Below are positions 1-6,467 of a stretch of 10,706 bases of DNA, piece after piece (the stretch's first letter is position 1; every line of letters begins with the position of its first letter). Source of the stretch: Pseudomonadota bacterium (lineage in GTDB: Bacteria > Pseudomonadota > Gammaproteobacteria > Acidiferrobacterales > UBA6901); contig JAJYEK010000116.1 in assembly GCA_021785795.1 (NCBI GenBank), positions 1 to 10,706 on the forward strand. The letters are read 5' to 3'. The translations under genes and the position numbers were made by a program. A model generated the notes under the pieces. It saw only the letters and a program-made list of their open reading frames with translations, searched no databases and had not been told where the DNA came from.

Positions 1-239
1 CGTGTGGGTCGTCTCGCCACCAAGACCCAACACGGCGGACAGACCACGCTTACCATCACCAGCCAACACGCGAAACAGGCCGATTCAAGCCGTGCTGACG
101 CGTCTCGCGGCCTTCCTTAACTCACTCAAATCGACTGCAGTTGACCGACCTCGAACGCCTCACGCTCATCTTACGACGCGCATTTGCGAAATTCCTCCGA
201 GGACGAACCTATCCGGCCGCCTTATTGGCGGCCGGATAG
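1..239 (+). pseudogene. Transposase-like C-terminal remnant, frameshifted
   Basis: No single frame is open, but three consecutive pieces in three frames read like one protein tail. Frame 1 to about base 75 gives TTLTITSQHAKQA. Frame 2 from about 77 to 134 gives IQAVLTRLAAFLNSLKST. Frame 3 from 135 gives LTDLERLTLILRRAFAKF and then a Gly/Ala/Leu-rich tail ending in TAG at 237-239. The joins imply two small indels, near bases 70-80 and 130-137. The basic, helical tail and the position next to a possible element end suggest the C-terminus of a DDE-type insertion-sequence transposase. I recognise the style but not a specific family. The gene's 5' part lies outside the window. It points toward the end of the glycosyltransferase at 292-1707. 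It is probably inactive. The alternative is another decayed gene with no mobile link. Confidence 0.5.
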
Positions 240-263
240 AGAGGAATGGGGGCGGTCAACTGC
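137..263. repeat. 11-bp inverted repeat flanking the hairpin; possible element end
   Basis: GCAGTTGACCG (137-147) is the exact reverse complement of CGGTCAACTGC (253-263). The pair brackets the perfect hairpin at 210-238. The right arm lies just outside the transposase-like stop codon, in a stretch that read inward begins ATCCTAAAAACGGCAG. That is where the terminal inverted repeat of an insertion sequence would be expected. The left arm lies inside the coding remnant. The other end of the element is not in the window, so terminal-repeat status is unproven and the match may be chance. Confidence 0.35.
210..238. repeat. Perfect 12-bp inverted repeat (stem-loop)
   Basis: TATCCGGCCGCC (210-221) pairs perfectly with GGCGGCCGGATA (227-238) across the 5-nt loop TTATT. 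It covers the last codons and stop of the transposase-like remnant and lies 54 bp beyond the stop of the minus-strand glycosyltransferase. No U-run follows on either strand, so it is not a canonical intrinsic terminator. It could still slow polymerase, protect 3' ends or limit read-through between the element and the cluster. Confidence 0.6.
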
Positions 264-291
264 CGTTTTTAGGATAAGATACGGAAACCAG

Positions 292-1707
292 TTACCCCTG
301 CAAGTCCTCAAGGATCTGCAGGGCACGATGGCGCCACAGATGCTTCTGACGAATAACACCCGCAGCACAACGTCCGATCTTGACCCGTTGCGCTCCGTCT
401 TTAATCCAGCGCCGCACCTCTTCCTGGAGATTTTCCGGGGTGAACATACCGTAGTGAATGCCTGGCTCAAATGAGGTATGCATTCCGCCAGGCTTGGTAT
501 CATGTGGCGAAGCATGTGTAAAAATAAATCCGCCGACAGCCATACATTCCAGTGTACGACTATGTAATCCCAAGCCATGGGTGTTGTTCGCCAGATTGAC
601 GCGCGTGCGCCGATAGACGGTTAACAACTCATCCTGGGTCTCAAGTATCCCTTTATAGTAAGGCTTGAACGGTTCGTGCGTATCCCAGCCAGGGCCATAT
701 AACTCAAGAGACAACTTGAGAGATCGGGCAACGCTGAGCACCTCAGTGATTAGGGCAGCCCGGTCTAGCAGCCGTGGGTATTCGCGTGCGAAGTAGGCGA
801 TTGATGCGTTGGTCCCGGACAACTTCTCAGGCTCATCCGTCGCGACGGCAATAAGGTGTCCTAGTATGCGATGCGTTTTGATCTGCATGCTACCAGCACT
901 GGTGCTGTATGGACGTAAAAGCATCCCAAATCGACCTTGACGACGTCTGGATTTCCGCCGTTCAACCGATGGGGGCTCAGCTTTGAGAAAAAGCTTTGCG
1001 GTCATAAGCATGGCCGCAGACAAACTATGGATATCGAGCTCCCCACGCAGAGGACGATAGAGGCTCTCTACGATGCCCCGGAACGCATTCAGCATTGCGT
1101 AGGGCACATGATCAACAGGCAGGCGCTTCCTGAAAAGTGCCCGTCGAAACAGCCAAAATATTCGCGATTTTCCGAGAAATGGCGCCTTAGCAAGCAAAGT
1201 GTCTAGGTACCACAGCATGTCGGTTTTAACCGATGGCGCCGTTGTGATGTGTCCGGGAATAAAACCGCAGAGCGAAAAATCGATCCGTTCGCCGACAGGA
1301 TCCGCTTTGCTATTCAATACTGCCTCGTCCACACCAGTGATCAAGGATCCCACATGGCATGGAAGTTCGGTCGTTAACCCAAGGACAGCTGGGTCGCCTA
1401 AAGCGTACACGATATCCGAATCCTGGACACAGCCGCGAAGATTAGCTCCTGTCTCAGGAAATACGTCCTGAAACCACGCAATGTGCCTCACCGTTGGCGG
1501 AAGCGGCGGATCCATAGGACGAAACCGATTGACTTGCATGAGCACATCGATGTCCAGAGTCTGGCACATCGTCACTATTTCATGATCGTGCAAAGGGGCG
1601 GGGAGTGCATAAGCTGGGTGCCCCGCCACAGATAACGCATTCGCCAGACCACGCACCATTCGTTGGTCATAAGGATGTGCGTAATTCGGTGCGATAAGAA
1701 AGCGCAT
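292..1707 (-). CDS. GT-B glycosyltransferase, CgeB/Glyco_trans_1_2-like
   Basis: This 471-residue protein probably transfers a sugar from a nucleotide donor to a growing glycan at the cytoplasmic face of the inner membrane. The C-terminal donor-binding half carries LYGPGWD (about 337-343), the VYRRTRVNLANN segment (364-375) and SRTLECMAVGGFIFT (383-397, Glu387). It ends in a HLWRHRALQIL helix. This is the layout of the Glyco_trans_1_2 (CgeB-like) group. The N-terminal half has the usual short beta-strand start (MRFLIAPNYAHPYD) and the HIAWFQD strand near 75-81. Between the halves lies a longer linker with a very basic run (ERRKSRRRQGR, 249-259). ATG is preceded by GGAGGA, but with a rather long 12-nt gap. 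The gene ends in TAA at the edge of the cluster, next to the mobile-element remnant. Acceptor and sugar are unknown. Confidence 0.8.
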   Translation of the reverse strand: MRFLIAPNYAHPYDQRMVRGLANALSVAGHPAYALPAPLHDHEIVTMCQTLDIDVLMQVNRFRPMDPPLPPTVRHIAWFQDVFPETGANLRGCVQDSDIVYALGDPAVLGLTTELPCHVGSLITGVDEAVLNSKADPVGERIDFSLCGFIPGHITTAPSVKTDMLWYLDTLLAKAPFLGKSRIFWLFRRALFRKRLPVDHVPYAMLNAFRGIVESLYRPLRGELDIHSLSAAMLMTAKLFLKAEPPSVERRKSRRRQGRFGMLLRPYSTSAGSMQIKTHRILGHLIAVATDEPEKLSGTNASIAYFAREYPRLLDRAALITEVLSVARSLKLSLELYGPGWDTHEPFKPYYKGILETQDELLTVYRRTRVNLANNTHGLGLHSRTLECMAVGGFIFTHASPHDTKPGGMHTSFEPGIHYGMFTPENLQEEVRRWIKDGAQRVKIGRCAAGVIRQKHLWRHRALQILEDLQG

Positions 1708-1865
1708 AAACGCTTAGCGTCCTCCGAGACGATTCCACACCATGTGCGCCAAGTGATTAACTGAGGTCACACATGGGGTGATTAGTGAACCACTCCAACG
1801 GGAGAATCACAAACGTATTCATCACAGCCGCCTACGCTCGCGTGGACACTACCCATTTTTTTATA

Positions 1866-1882
1866 CCCCTCCCACCCTCCCC
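1866..1882 (-). other. G-quadruplex motif in intergenic spacer
   Basis: The minus strand reads GGGGAGGGTGGGAGGGG: four runs of three or four G separated by single-base loops, the arrangement expected to form the most stable parallel quadruplexes. It is also a perfect 17-nt mirror repeat. It lies 70 nt past the stop of the upstream glycosyltransferase and about 158 nt before the start of the next one, so a read-through mRNA would carry an RNA quadruplex. A TATAAAAAAA tract follows directly on the same strand. Formation in the cell is inferred, not shown. Confidence 0.75.
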
Positions 1883-1952
1883 GCTCTCTACATTTCATAC
1901 TCTTGTGGTAGTCCGTATGTTTGGCCATTGGCAGCCTCCGGGATGCGGGATT

Positions 1953-3041
1953 TTACATAATCTTGGGCCGCTTCCCTTGGACCCGCCCCCGCATGCCACC
2001 GCTACCGACAACGCCATTGTTGCGCAACCGCGTACGGAGCAACACGACCGCGGCACCCATGAATCGGTACCATAGCGTTGGAAGTACATCAAATGGCCGT
2101 AAGATCAGAAATGATAGCGCAACGCGTACGCGTACTAGGTGAGCCGGGATATGCTGGCCGACCAACCTTAGGGTAACTTGTCTGAAACCTGAATACTTTG
2201 GCGCAAACTCGGGAATCGCCTGCCCCCCAGACACCCGCACCGCGGCAAAACGGAGGCGGTGGGTGAGGCGGTGCAGAAATGTCTGGGTGAATAGGCGATA
2301 CTCGATCCGCGGACCCTGCTCGTGAATTCGGCTGACGATCGCCTCAAGGCCTGCAACATCCATCAATGTACGCGACAGAAATCCATCCGCGTGCACCCGC
2401 ATCACGCCTAGAGGTTCAGGCGTGTAGGCGGCGCCCCGGCGACACGCTACGGTTAGTGCTGCCAACAGATCCGACAAGCCCCCATAGGCCGGGTCAAGGC
2501 CCCCAATCTCCTGAAGCGTCTCGCGGTGAAAGAATAGTGTCGTTCCCGTGAACCAGTTGCCGAAACGACCAGCAAGTTCCAGGCATTGCGCGGGCGAAAA
2601 CCACGCGTCGTTCAGCGAAACGACTGGCGACGGATGCATGCGGATAAGACAGCCTTCCTCATCTACCATCCAGACCATGGCCGACCAGAGCCCGGGAGGG
2701 TGTGCGCGCGCCAAGCACGATTTTGCGTGTGCGAATAGGCCTGGAAGCACGAAATCGTTTGATGAAAGCAACAACACGTAATCCCCATGCGCACGACGCA
2801 ATCCTTCGTTCAGTGCGCCGATTGTGCCCAAGTGGGCACGGTTTTCAACAAGCTCTGCGCGGGACTCGTTACGGATTAACGACCGGGCAATCGCGACACT
2901 GTCGTCGGTCGAATGATCGTCCACTATGATCAACTCATCGGCTGGTACCTCCGACTCGAAAACCGATCGGATACACTGGCAGAGATATCGGGAGTCGTTC
3001 CGGTTCGGAACGATCACTGTAATAGAGGGCTCGACTATCAA
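1953..3041 (-). CDS. GT2 family glycosyltransferase
   Basis: This GT-A-fold family 2 glycosyltransferase has 362 residues from the preferred start. Residues 7-15 (ITVIVPNRN) form the first Rossmann strand. LIIVDDHSTDD (37-47) is the nucleotide-binding acidic loop. SSND (93-96) sits where the metal-binding DxD/SxDD motif is expected, so the first acidic position is missing. A Gly/Asn-rich acceptor region (GRFGNWFTGTTLFFHRE) follows. The C-terminus is basic and hydrophobic and may touch the membrane. The TTG at 3041 is chosen because a perfect AGGAGG lies 7 nt upstream and the family normally begins a few residues before the first strand. An ATG at 3134 would add 31 residues with no recognisable family content. 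It is transcribed toward the GT-B gene, from which the G-quadruplex spacer separates it. Donor and acceptor are unknown. Confidence 0.82.
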   Translation of the reverse strand: MIVEPSITVIVPNRNDSRYLCQCIRSVFESEVPADELIIVDDHSTDDSVAIARSLIRNESRAELVENRAHLGTIGALNEGLRRAHGDYVLLLSSNDFVLPGLFAHAKSCLARAHPPGLWSAMVWMVDEEGCLIRMHPSPVVSLNDAWFSPAQCLELAGRFGNWFTGTTLFFHRETLQEIGGLDPAYGGLSDLLAALTVACRRGAAYTPEPLGVMRVHADGFLSRTLMDVAGLEAIVSRIHEQGPRIEYRLFTQTFLHRLTHRLRFAAVRVSGGQAIPEFAPKYSGFRQVTLRLVGQHIPAHLVRVRVALSFLILRPFDVLPTLWYRFMGAAVVLLRTRLRNNGVVGSGGMRGRVQGKRPKIM

Positions 3042-3048
3042 CAAACGA

Positions 3049-3054
3049 CCTCCT
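3049..3054 (-). promoter_or_regulatory. Strong Shine-Dalgarno fixing a TTG start
   Basis: The minus strand carries AGGAGG seven bases before TTG at 3041-3039, with another TTG only four bases away at 3044-3042. No such site precedes the ATG at 3134. This decides the start of the GT2 gene. Confidence 0.7.
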
Positions 3055-3379
3055 GCGCAGAGCAATTCCTGCTTCCCTAGACTATGCCATTCCCTATAGC
3101 GTTCCAAAGCCAGTACAGTGCCTGCCCCACGCAATAGACAGGTCGTACGCCAACGTATGAATATGCACTTATGGCTACTACTATTATTCCGTTAACAATG
3201 ATCATATTGCACAGAACAACTGTAATGGCGCGGCTTGCGATGATGATCAAAATACACAGATTTAAACGGGTATGACATGATGCAATAGTACCTCTACATT
3301 ATTCTCTCTAGAGACGAAAACCCATGAGGGCAATGGGAAATCGCGCCGCGCATACTAGGCGCCGGTGACACTCATTCCC
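3055..3379. other. AT-rich intergenic spacer, no convincing gene
   Basis: This stretch between the flippase stop and the GT2 ribosome binding site holds no plausible coding region. It is visibly richer in A and T than the flanking genes. On the minus strand a TATGAT (3206-3201) could serve as a -10 box for the GT2/GT-B pair, but no good -35 lies at 16-18 bp. Two TGATCA palindromes occur at 3199-3204 and 3244-3249, and a short CCCAT/ATGGG dyad near 3321-3337. It is most likely the promoter and leader of the two downstream glycosyltransferase genes. Confidence 0.4.
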
Positions 3380-3408
3380 GAAGGCCCAAGCTCACACACC
3401 GGGCCTTC
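3380..3408 (-). terminator. Stem-loop at the flippase stop codon, no U-tract
   Basis: GAAGGCCC (3380-3387) pairs with GGGCCTTC (3401-3408), an 8-bp GC-rich stem with a 13-nt loop. Its 5' arm on the minus strand starts inside the TAG stop of the ABC transporter gene. The descending side is followed by GGGAATGAG rather than a U-run. It could be a weak or factor-assisted terminator or a 3'-end stabiliser. Confidence 0.4.
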
Positions 3409-5189
3409 TATTTCGAGGTAAGCTTAAGAAAATATGCGCTATGCTGTGCGAGCTGGGAATACGTACCGGTCGCCGTGATTCGCCCACCCTCTAGCAGATA
3501 GAGCGTATCGCAGCGTTCCACGGTAGTCAGCCTGTGAGCGATCACGATCAGCGTTTTGGAACCTGATAACCGCTCTATCGCGGACGTGATCTCCCATTCG
3601 GTGAGTCCATCCAGCGCCGATGTGGCCTCGTCCATGACCAACACCTCCGGGTTATGGTACAACGCGCGCGCGATACCCACGCGCTGGCGCTGCCCACCCG
3701 AAAGGCGAATGCCACGCTCCCCTATCTCAGTCATAAGCCCATTTGGAAGAGTCGCCACGAACTCAGAAAGCTGGGCAACTTCTACCGCCCTTTTCACCGC
3801 CTCCATATCGATATCACTGGGCGACATACCGAATGCAACATTTGCGGCAACGCTATCGTCCGAGAGATAGGTCTGCTGCGGTACGTATCCGATTCCATGT
3901 TCCCAGGTAACGGCTGCCTCGCGATCGATCAGCCGTCCGTCGACCCGGATCTCACCGGAATAGCCTCCGAGCAGTCCGAGAAGAAGATCTACCAGCGTCG
4001 TCTTGCCCGATCCTGACGGACCGACCAGCCCGATCGCCCTGCCTTTTTCAATCACGAGATCGACATCCCGAAGTGCCGGTTCCTCGGCCCCTGGATACTT
4101 ATAGGTCACTCCCCGAAGCTCAATCCTCTCGCAGAAACTTATTGGATGGGCATCCGCTGACTGCGCTCGCCCAGACATCTGCCGCACTTCATCAAACGCG
4201 TGATGGATCACGTTCAGAGTGTGGGTGTAGTAACGCAGCTGCAGCACCGACATGAAGATACGGTTGAAGGATGGAATTAACCGCACTGCCGCCATCGCAA
4301 ACAACGCCATCAGTGGCAACGCATCGCCAACGCCTGTGCGGTTCTCGACGCTGTACAATAGGATAGTAATCAGCGCAATGAATGCGAGCGCCTCCACTGT
4401 GAGCCGGGGCATTGCCGACAGGGTCGTCTGATATGCCATGCTTTCGCTGTAACGGCGGCTTGCCGCCTCGTACTCGTCGGCCATTGCCTGTTGCTGACCC
4501 AGCACCTTAATGTCCTTCACCGACGACAAGGCCTTCGTGGCAATCTTGTAGCTTTCGGATAAAGCCTCCTTGCGTTGTCGCCCAACACGGTCCGTTTGGC
4601 GGCGCACCAGATAGAATATGAGGGCTAGACCCAGGGTCAGGAACAGGCTGATCATGATGGTTAGTGTGGCATTGACCATCAGTAGCAGCCCAAGCACGGT
4701 GAGTGTGATCACTCCCTCACTGACAAGCATCAACCCAGGAATCAGTATAAAACTCACAAAGACAGGGACCTCGCCTTGAATGTTCTTCAAAAGCTCTGCG
4801 GTGTTGCGTTTCAGGAAATATTGGTATGGCACCGTCAGGTAGGCCGATAGCAGGCGCACAGAGATTGTCTTCTGGACATTGAATGCAAACCGGTACTGAC
4901 GGCGATAGCTGAGGCCGATCACGAGATTCTTGATCAGCACGAGCCCAAGCATCGCGAGAGCAAGATAAACGACGAACTGGCTGTAGCTAGACGGATTCAA
5001 TACTTGGTAGATCCGCCGCAGCCAACCGATACTCTGGATTCTCTTCGGCTCCGCCAATACGGTCATCAAAGGAATGATGGCACCGATGCCGATCGCCTCA
5101 AGGACCGAGATCATGAGCATGTTGAGGCCCATGACTGCCACTTGTCGTTTTTGCCTGGCATCAAGCAGTGATAGCACTTTTTTCAACAT
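3408..5189 (-). CDS. ABC-type glycan flippase (PglK/MsbA-like half transporter)
   Basis: This 593-residue half-transporter has an N-terminal membrane domain fused to an ATPase, the usual length for PglK/MsbA exporters, which work as homodimers in the inner membrane. Hydrophobic segments lie near residues 19-45, 70-93, 143-172, 175-195, 262-281 and 288-305, giving about six membrane passes. The ATPase has every motif: Walker A GPSGSGKT (390-397), Q-loop YVPQQ (435-439), signature LSGGQ (496-500), Walker B VLVMDE (516-521), D-loop SALD and the switch His552 (IAHRL). It is therefore probably an active pump. With three glycosyltransferases around it, the likely cargo is an undecaprenyl-linked oligosaccharide flipped to the periplasm. 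Lipid A or another lipid export is possible. The ATG has no good Shine-Dalgarno; AGAGG lies about 20 nt upstream. Confidence 0.9.
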   Translation of the reverse strand: MLKKVLSLLDARQKRQVAVMGLNMLMISVLEAIGIGAIIPLMTVLAEPKRIQSIGWLRRIYQVLNPSSYSQFVVYLALAMLGLVLIKNLVIGLSYRRQYRFAFNVQKTISVRLLSAYLTVPYQYFLKRNTAELLKNIQGEVPVFVSFILIPGLMLVSEGVITLTVLGLLLMVNATLTIMISLFLTLGLALIFYLVRRQTDRVGRQRKEALSESYKIATKALSSVKDIKVLGQQQAMADEYEAASRRYSESMAYQTTLSAMPRLTVEALAFIALITILLYSVENRTGVGDALPLMALFAMAAVRLIPSFNRIFMSVLQLRYYTHTLNVIHHAFDEVRQMSGRAQSADAHPISFCERIELRGVTYKYPGAEEPALRDVDLVIEKGRAIGLVGPSGSGKTTLVDLLLGLLGGYSGEIRVDGRLIDREAAVTWEHGIGYVPQQTYLSDDSVAANVAFGMSPSDIDMEAVKRAVEVAQLSEFVATLPNGLMTEIGERGIRLSGGQRQRVGIARALYHNPEVLVMDEATSALDGLTEWEITSAIERLSGSKTLIVIAHRLTTVERCDTLYLLEGGRITATGTYSQLAQHSAYFLKLTSK

Positions 5190-5297
5190 ATGCAGATCAT
5201 TCGGTCGTGCCTCTTACCGACAGGCGGTTGCCCACTGTCACTTGTCCACAAACCCCGCATCCGTCCTGCGGATCGGCGGTAGGCCGGGTAGCTTTAC

Positions 5298-5332
5298 CGC
5301 AATGAATCAGAACCCGAGCATTGCGTGATTCA
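5298..5332. promoter_or_regulatory. Interlocking inverted repeats in divergent promoter region
   Basis: CGCAATG (5298-5304) is complementary to CATTGCG (5319-5325). Overlapping it, TGAATCA (5303-5309) is complementary to TGATTCA (5326-5332). The order is A-B-A'-B', so the two hairpins exclude one another. The site lies just upstream of a TATACT box on the plus strand, where a regulator could bind. If transcription starts near 5355 on the minus strand, it lies in the leader RNA of the flippase gene. A regulatory role is inferred from position and symmetry only. Confidence 0.4.
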
Positions 5333-5337
5333 TAAGT

Positions 5338-5343
5338 TATACT
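5338..5343 (+). promoter_or_regulatory. Candidate -10 box for the methyltransferase gene
   Basis: TATACT matches the sigma-70 -10 consensus at five of six positions and lies 75 bp before the TTG start of the methyltransferase. No recognisable -35 is present at 16-18 bp (the sequence there is CGAGCA or similar). If real, the promoter may be weak or need an activator at the inverted repeats just upstream. Confidence 0.3.
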
Positions 5344-5361
5344 AGGGCGGAGCCGATATCT

Positions 5362-5370
5362 ATTATCACA
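5362..5370 (-). promoter_or_regulatory. Candidate extended -10 for the flippase gene
   Basis: The minus strand reads TGTGATAAT, an extended -10 of the TGn form with GATAAT as the hexamer. The -35 region is poor. Transcription would start near 5355 and leave a leader of about 165 nt that includes the interlocking inverted repeats. It lies within 25 bp of the plus-strand -10 candidate, so the two promoters would compete. Confidence 0.28.
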
Positions 5371-5418
5371 CGTCCCGGTGGCCCAAAAGATACGCCCATT
5401 CATAATGGAAATGCCTAC

Positions 5419-6306
5419 TTGAAGCACTTCCTACGCAGACACAGCATCACTCAGCTCGTAAAACGGGTTGTGGCGTTGCCCCGGCTAGCTGCGCGCCGGA
5501 TGTCAACTCCACGTCCGGATCCTGTGATGGGAAAGGCAATACGTCAGATCGCCCTGCTGCGAGGACAGGTCGGCCCGCCGATCTGCGTGTTGTGCGGACA
5601 GCAAGTAGATAGATGGACACGACACCCCGATGCACATCTACGCAGCCCATTCATGCAGCTGATCGGCGCTGTCGGCTCCGATCTAGAACACTACTTATGC
5701 CCAAAGTGCCACTGTAACGATCGCGACCGCCACCTTTGGCTTTATATGGATAAGGCCGGCCTTCTGTTGCGCATACAGGGCAGCCGTATTCTACACATTG
5801 CGCCTGAGACACACGTCATGCATCGGCTAAGACAGCTGACGCCCATGGAGTATATTTGCGGCGACTTGCACCCAGTTTCGCACGAATACCTCAAAATTAA
5901 CTGCGAACATCTGGAGTTCACTGACGACTGCTTTGATCTCGCCATCTGCAATCATGTACTGGAACATGTAAGCCGGCCCGACCGGGCAATCGCCGAATTG
6001 GCACGCTGCCTCAAACCACGCGGTCTTCTCATTGCACAGACACCGTACGCGCCTCTGCTGATGAAGACATTCGAGCTCAGCACAGGCATTTCACCGCCGT
6101 TCGCACAGCTATTCTATGGCCAAGAAGATCATGTCCGATTATTTGGAGCCGATATTGTGGATTACTTTCGCAATGCGGGCCTCACTGGGGGGCTGTTCCC
6201 GCATGATCTGGTGTTACCGGGCATGGACGCGGGACGCTATGGGTGCAATGCAAGAGAACCATTCTTTCTCTTTTCCAAAGATCCGTCCGCGACATTTCAC
6301 TTCTAA
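5419..6306 (+). CDS. SAM-dependent methyltransferase with zinc-ribbon-like N-terminus
   Basis: This class I methyltransferase of the polysaccharide-cluster type has 295 residues. CVLCG (56-60) and YLCPKCHCNDRDRHLWLY (92-109) form a paired CxxC module typical of this family and probably bind zinc. The Rossmann part follows: RILHIAPE (123-130) in place of the usual GxGxG loop, the acidic CGDLHP (147-152), then CFDLAICNHVLEHV (171-184) and CLKPRGLLIAQTPY (197-210). It may O- or N-methylate a sugar of the glycan or cap the chain; the acceptor is unknown. No in-frame ATG or GTG precedes the TTG start, which has only a weak GGAA eight bases upstream. An ATG at residue 28 is a less likely start. A five-codon reading frame (5405-5422) overlaps the TTG by its stop. 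It is the only plus-strand gene of the cluster. Confidence 0.82.
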   Translation: MKHFLRRHSITQLVKRVVALPRLAARRMSTPRPDPVMGKAIRQIALLRGQVGPPICVLCGQQVDRWTRHPDAHLRSPFMQLIGAVGSDLEHYLCPKCHCNDRDRHLWLYMDKAGLLLRIQGSRILHIAPETHVMHRLRQLTPMEYICGDLHPVSHEYLKINCEHLEFTDDCFDLAICNHVLEHVSRPDRAIAELARCLKPRGLLIAQTPYAPLLMKTFELSTGISPPFAQLFYGQEDHVRLFGADIVDYFRNAGLTGGLFPHDLVLPGMDAGRYGCNAREPFFLFSKDPSATFHF

Positions 6307-6340
6307 GCGGCGCGATCCCACATTAGCATAGTGCGCCGCT
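6306..6340 (+). terminator. Stem-loop immediately after the methyltransferase stop
   Basis: AGCGGCGC (6306-6313) pairs with GCGCCGCT (6333-6340), a perfect 8-bp GC-rich stem with a 19-nt loop that begins on the last base of the TAA stop. The 3' flank is pyrimidine-rich but has no U-run. It lies in the 161-bp gap between convergent genes and could serve as a weak terminator from either side. Confidence 0.4.
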
Positions 6341-6467
6341 CAGCACGTCTGCTCTTCTCTTCAGTTCTCTCCATCCAGGTCCTTTGCACCCGCAAACCGG
6401 CTCGCCCCGTCTTTTGGGATCATCGAGGGCACAGATCTGGTATTGCATTTTGGGGCGATCTGAACAC

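Noticed and set aside
210..238. The 12-bp hairpin as a standard intrinsic terminator
   Set aside because: No U-run follows the stem on either strand, so I list it as a repeat only.
1778..1960. 60-codon plus-strand frame in the spacer between the two glycosyltransferase genes
   Set aside because: It has a GTG start with no ribosome site, low-complexity composition and no recognisable family, and it runs over the C-rich tract and into the next gene's 3' end.
3654..4016. 120-codon plus-strand frame opposite the flippase ATPase domain
   Set aside because: It is antisense to strongly conserved ATPase motifs and has no protein family signal. It is a shadow frame.
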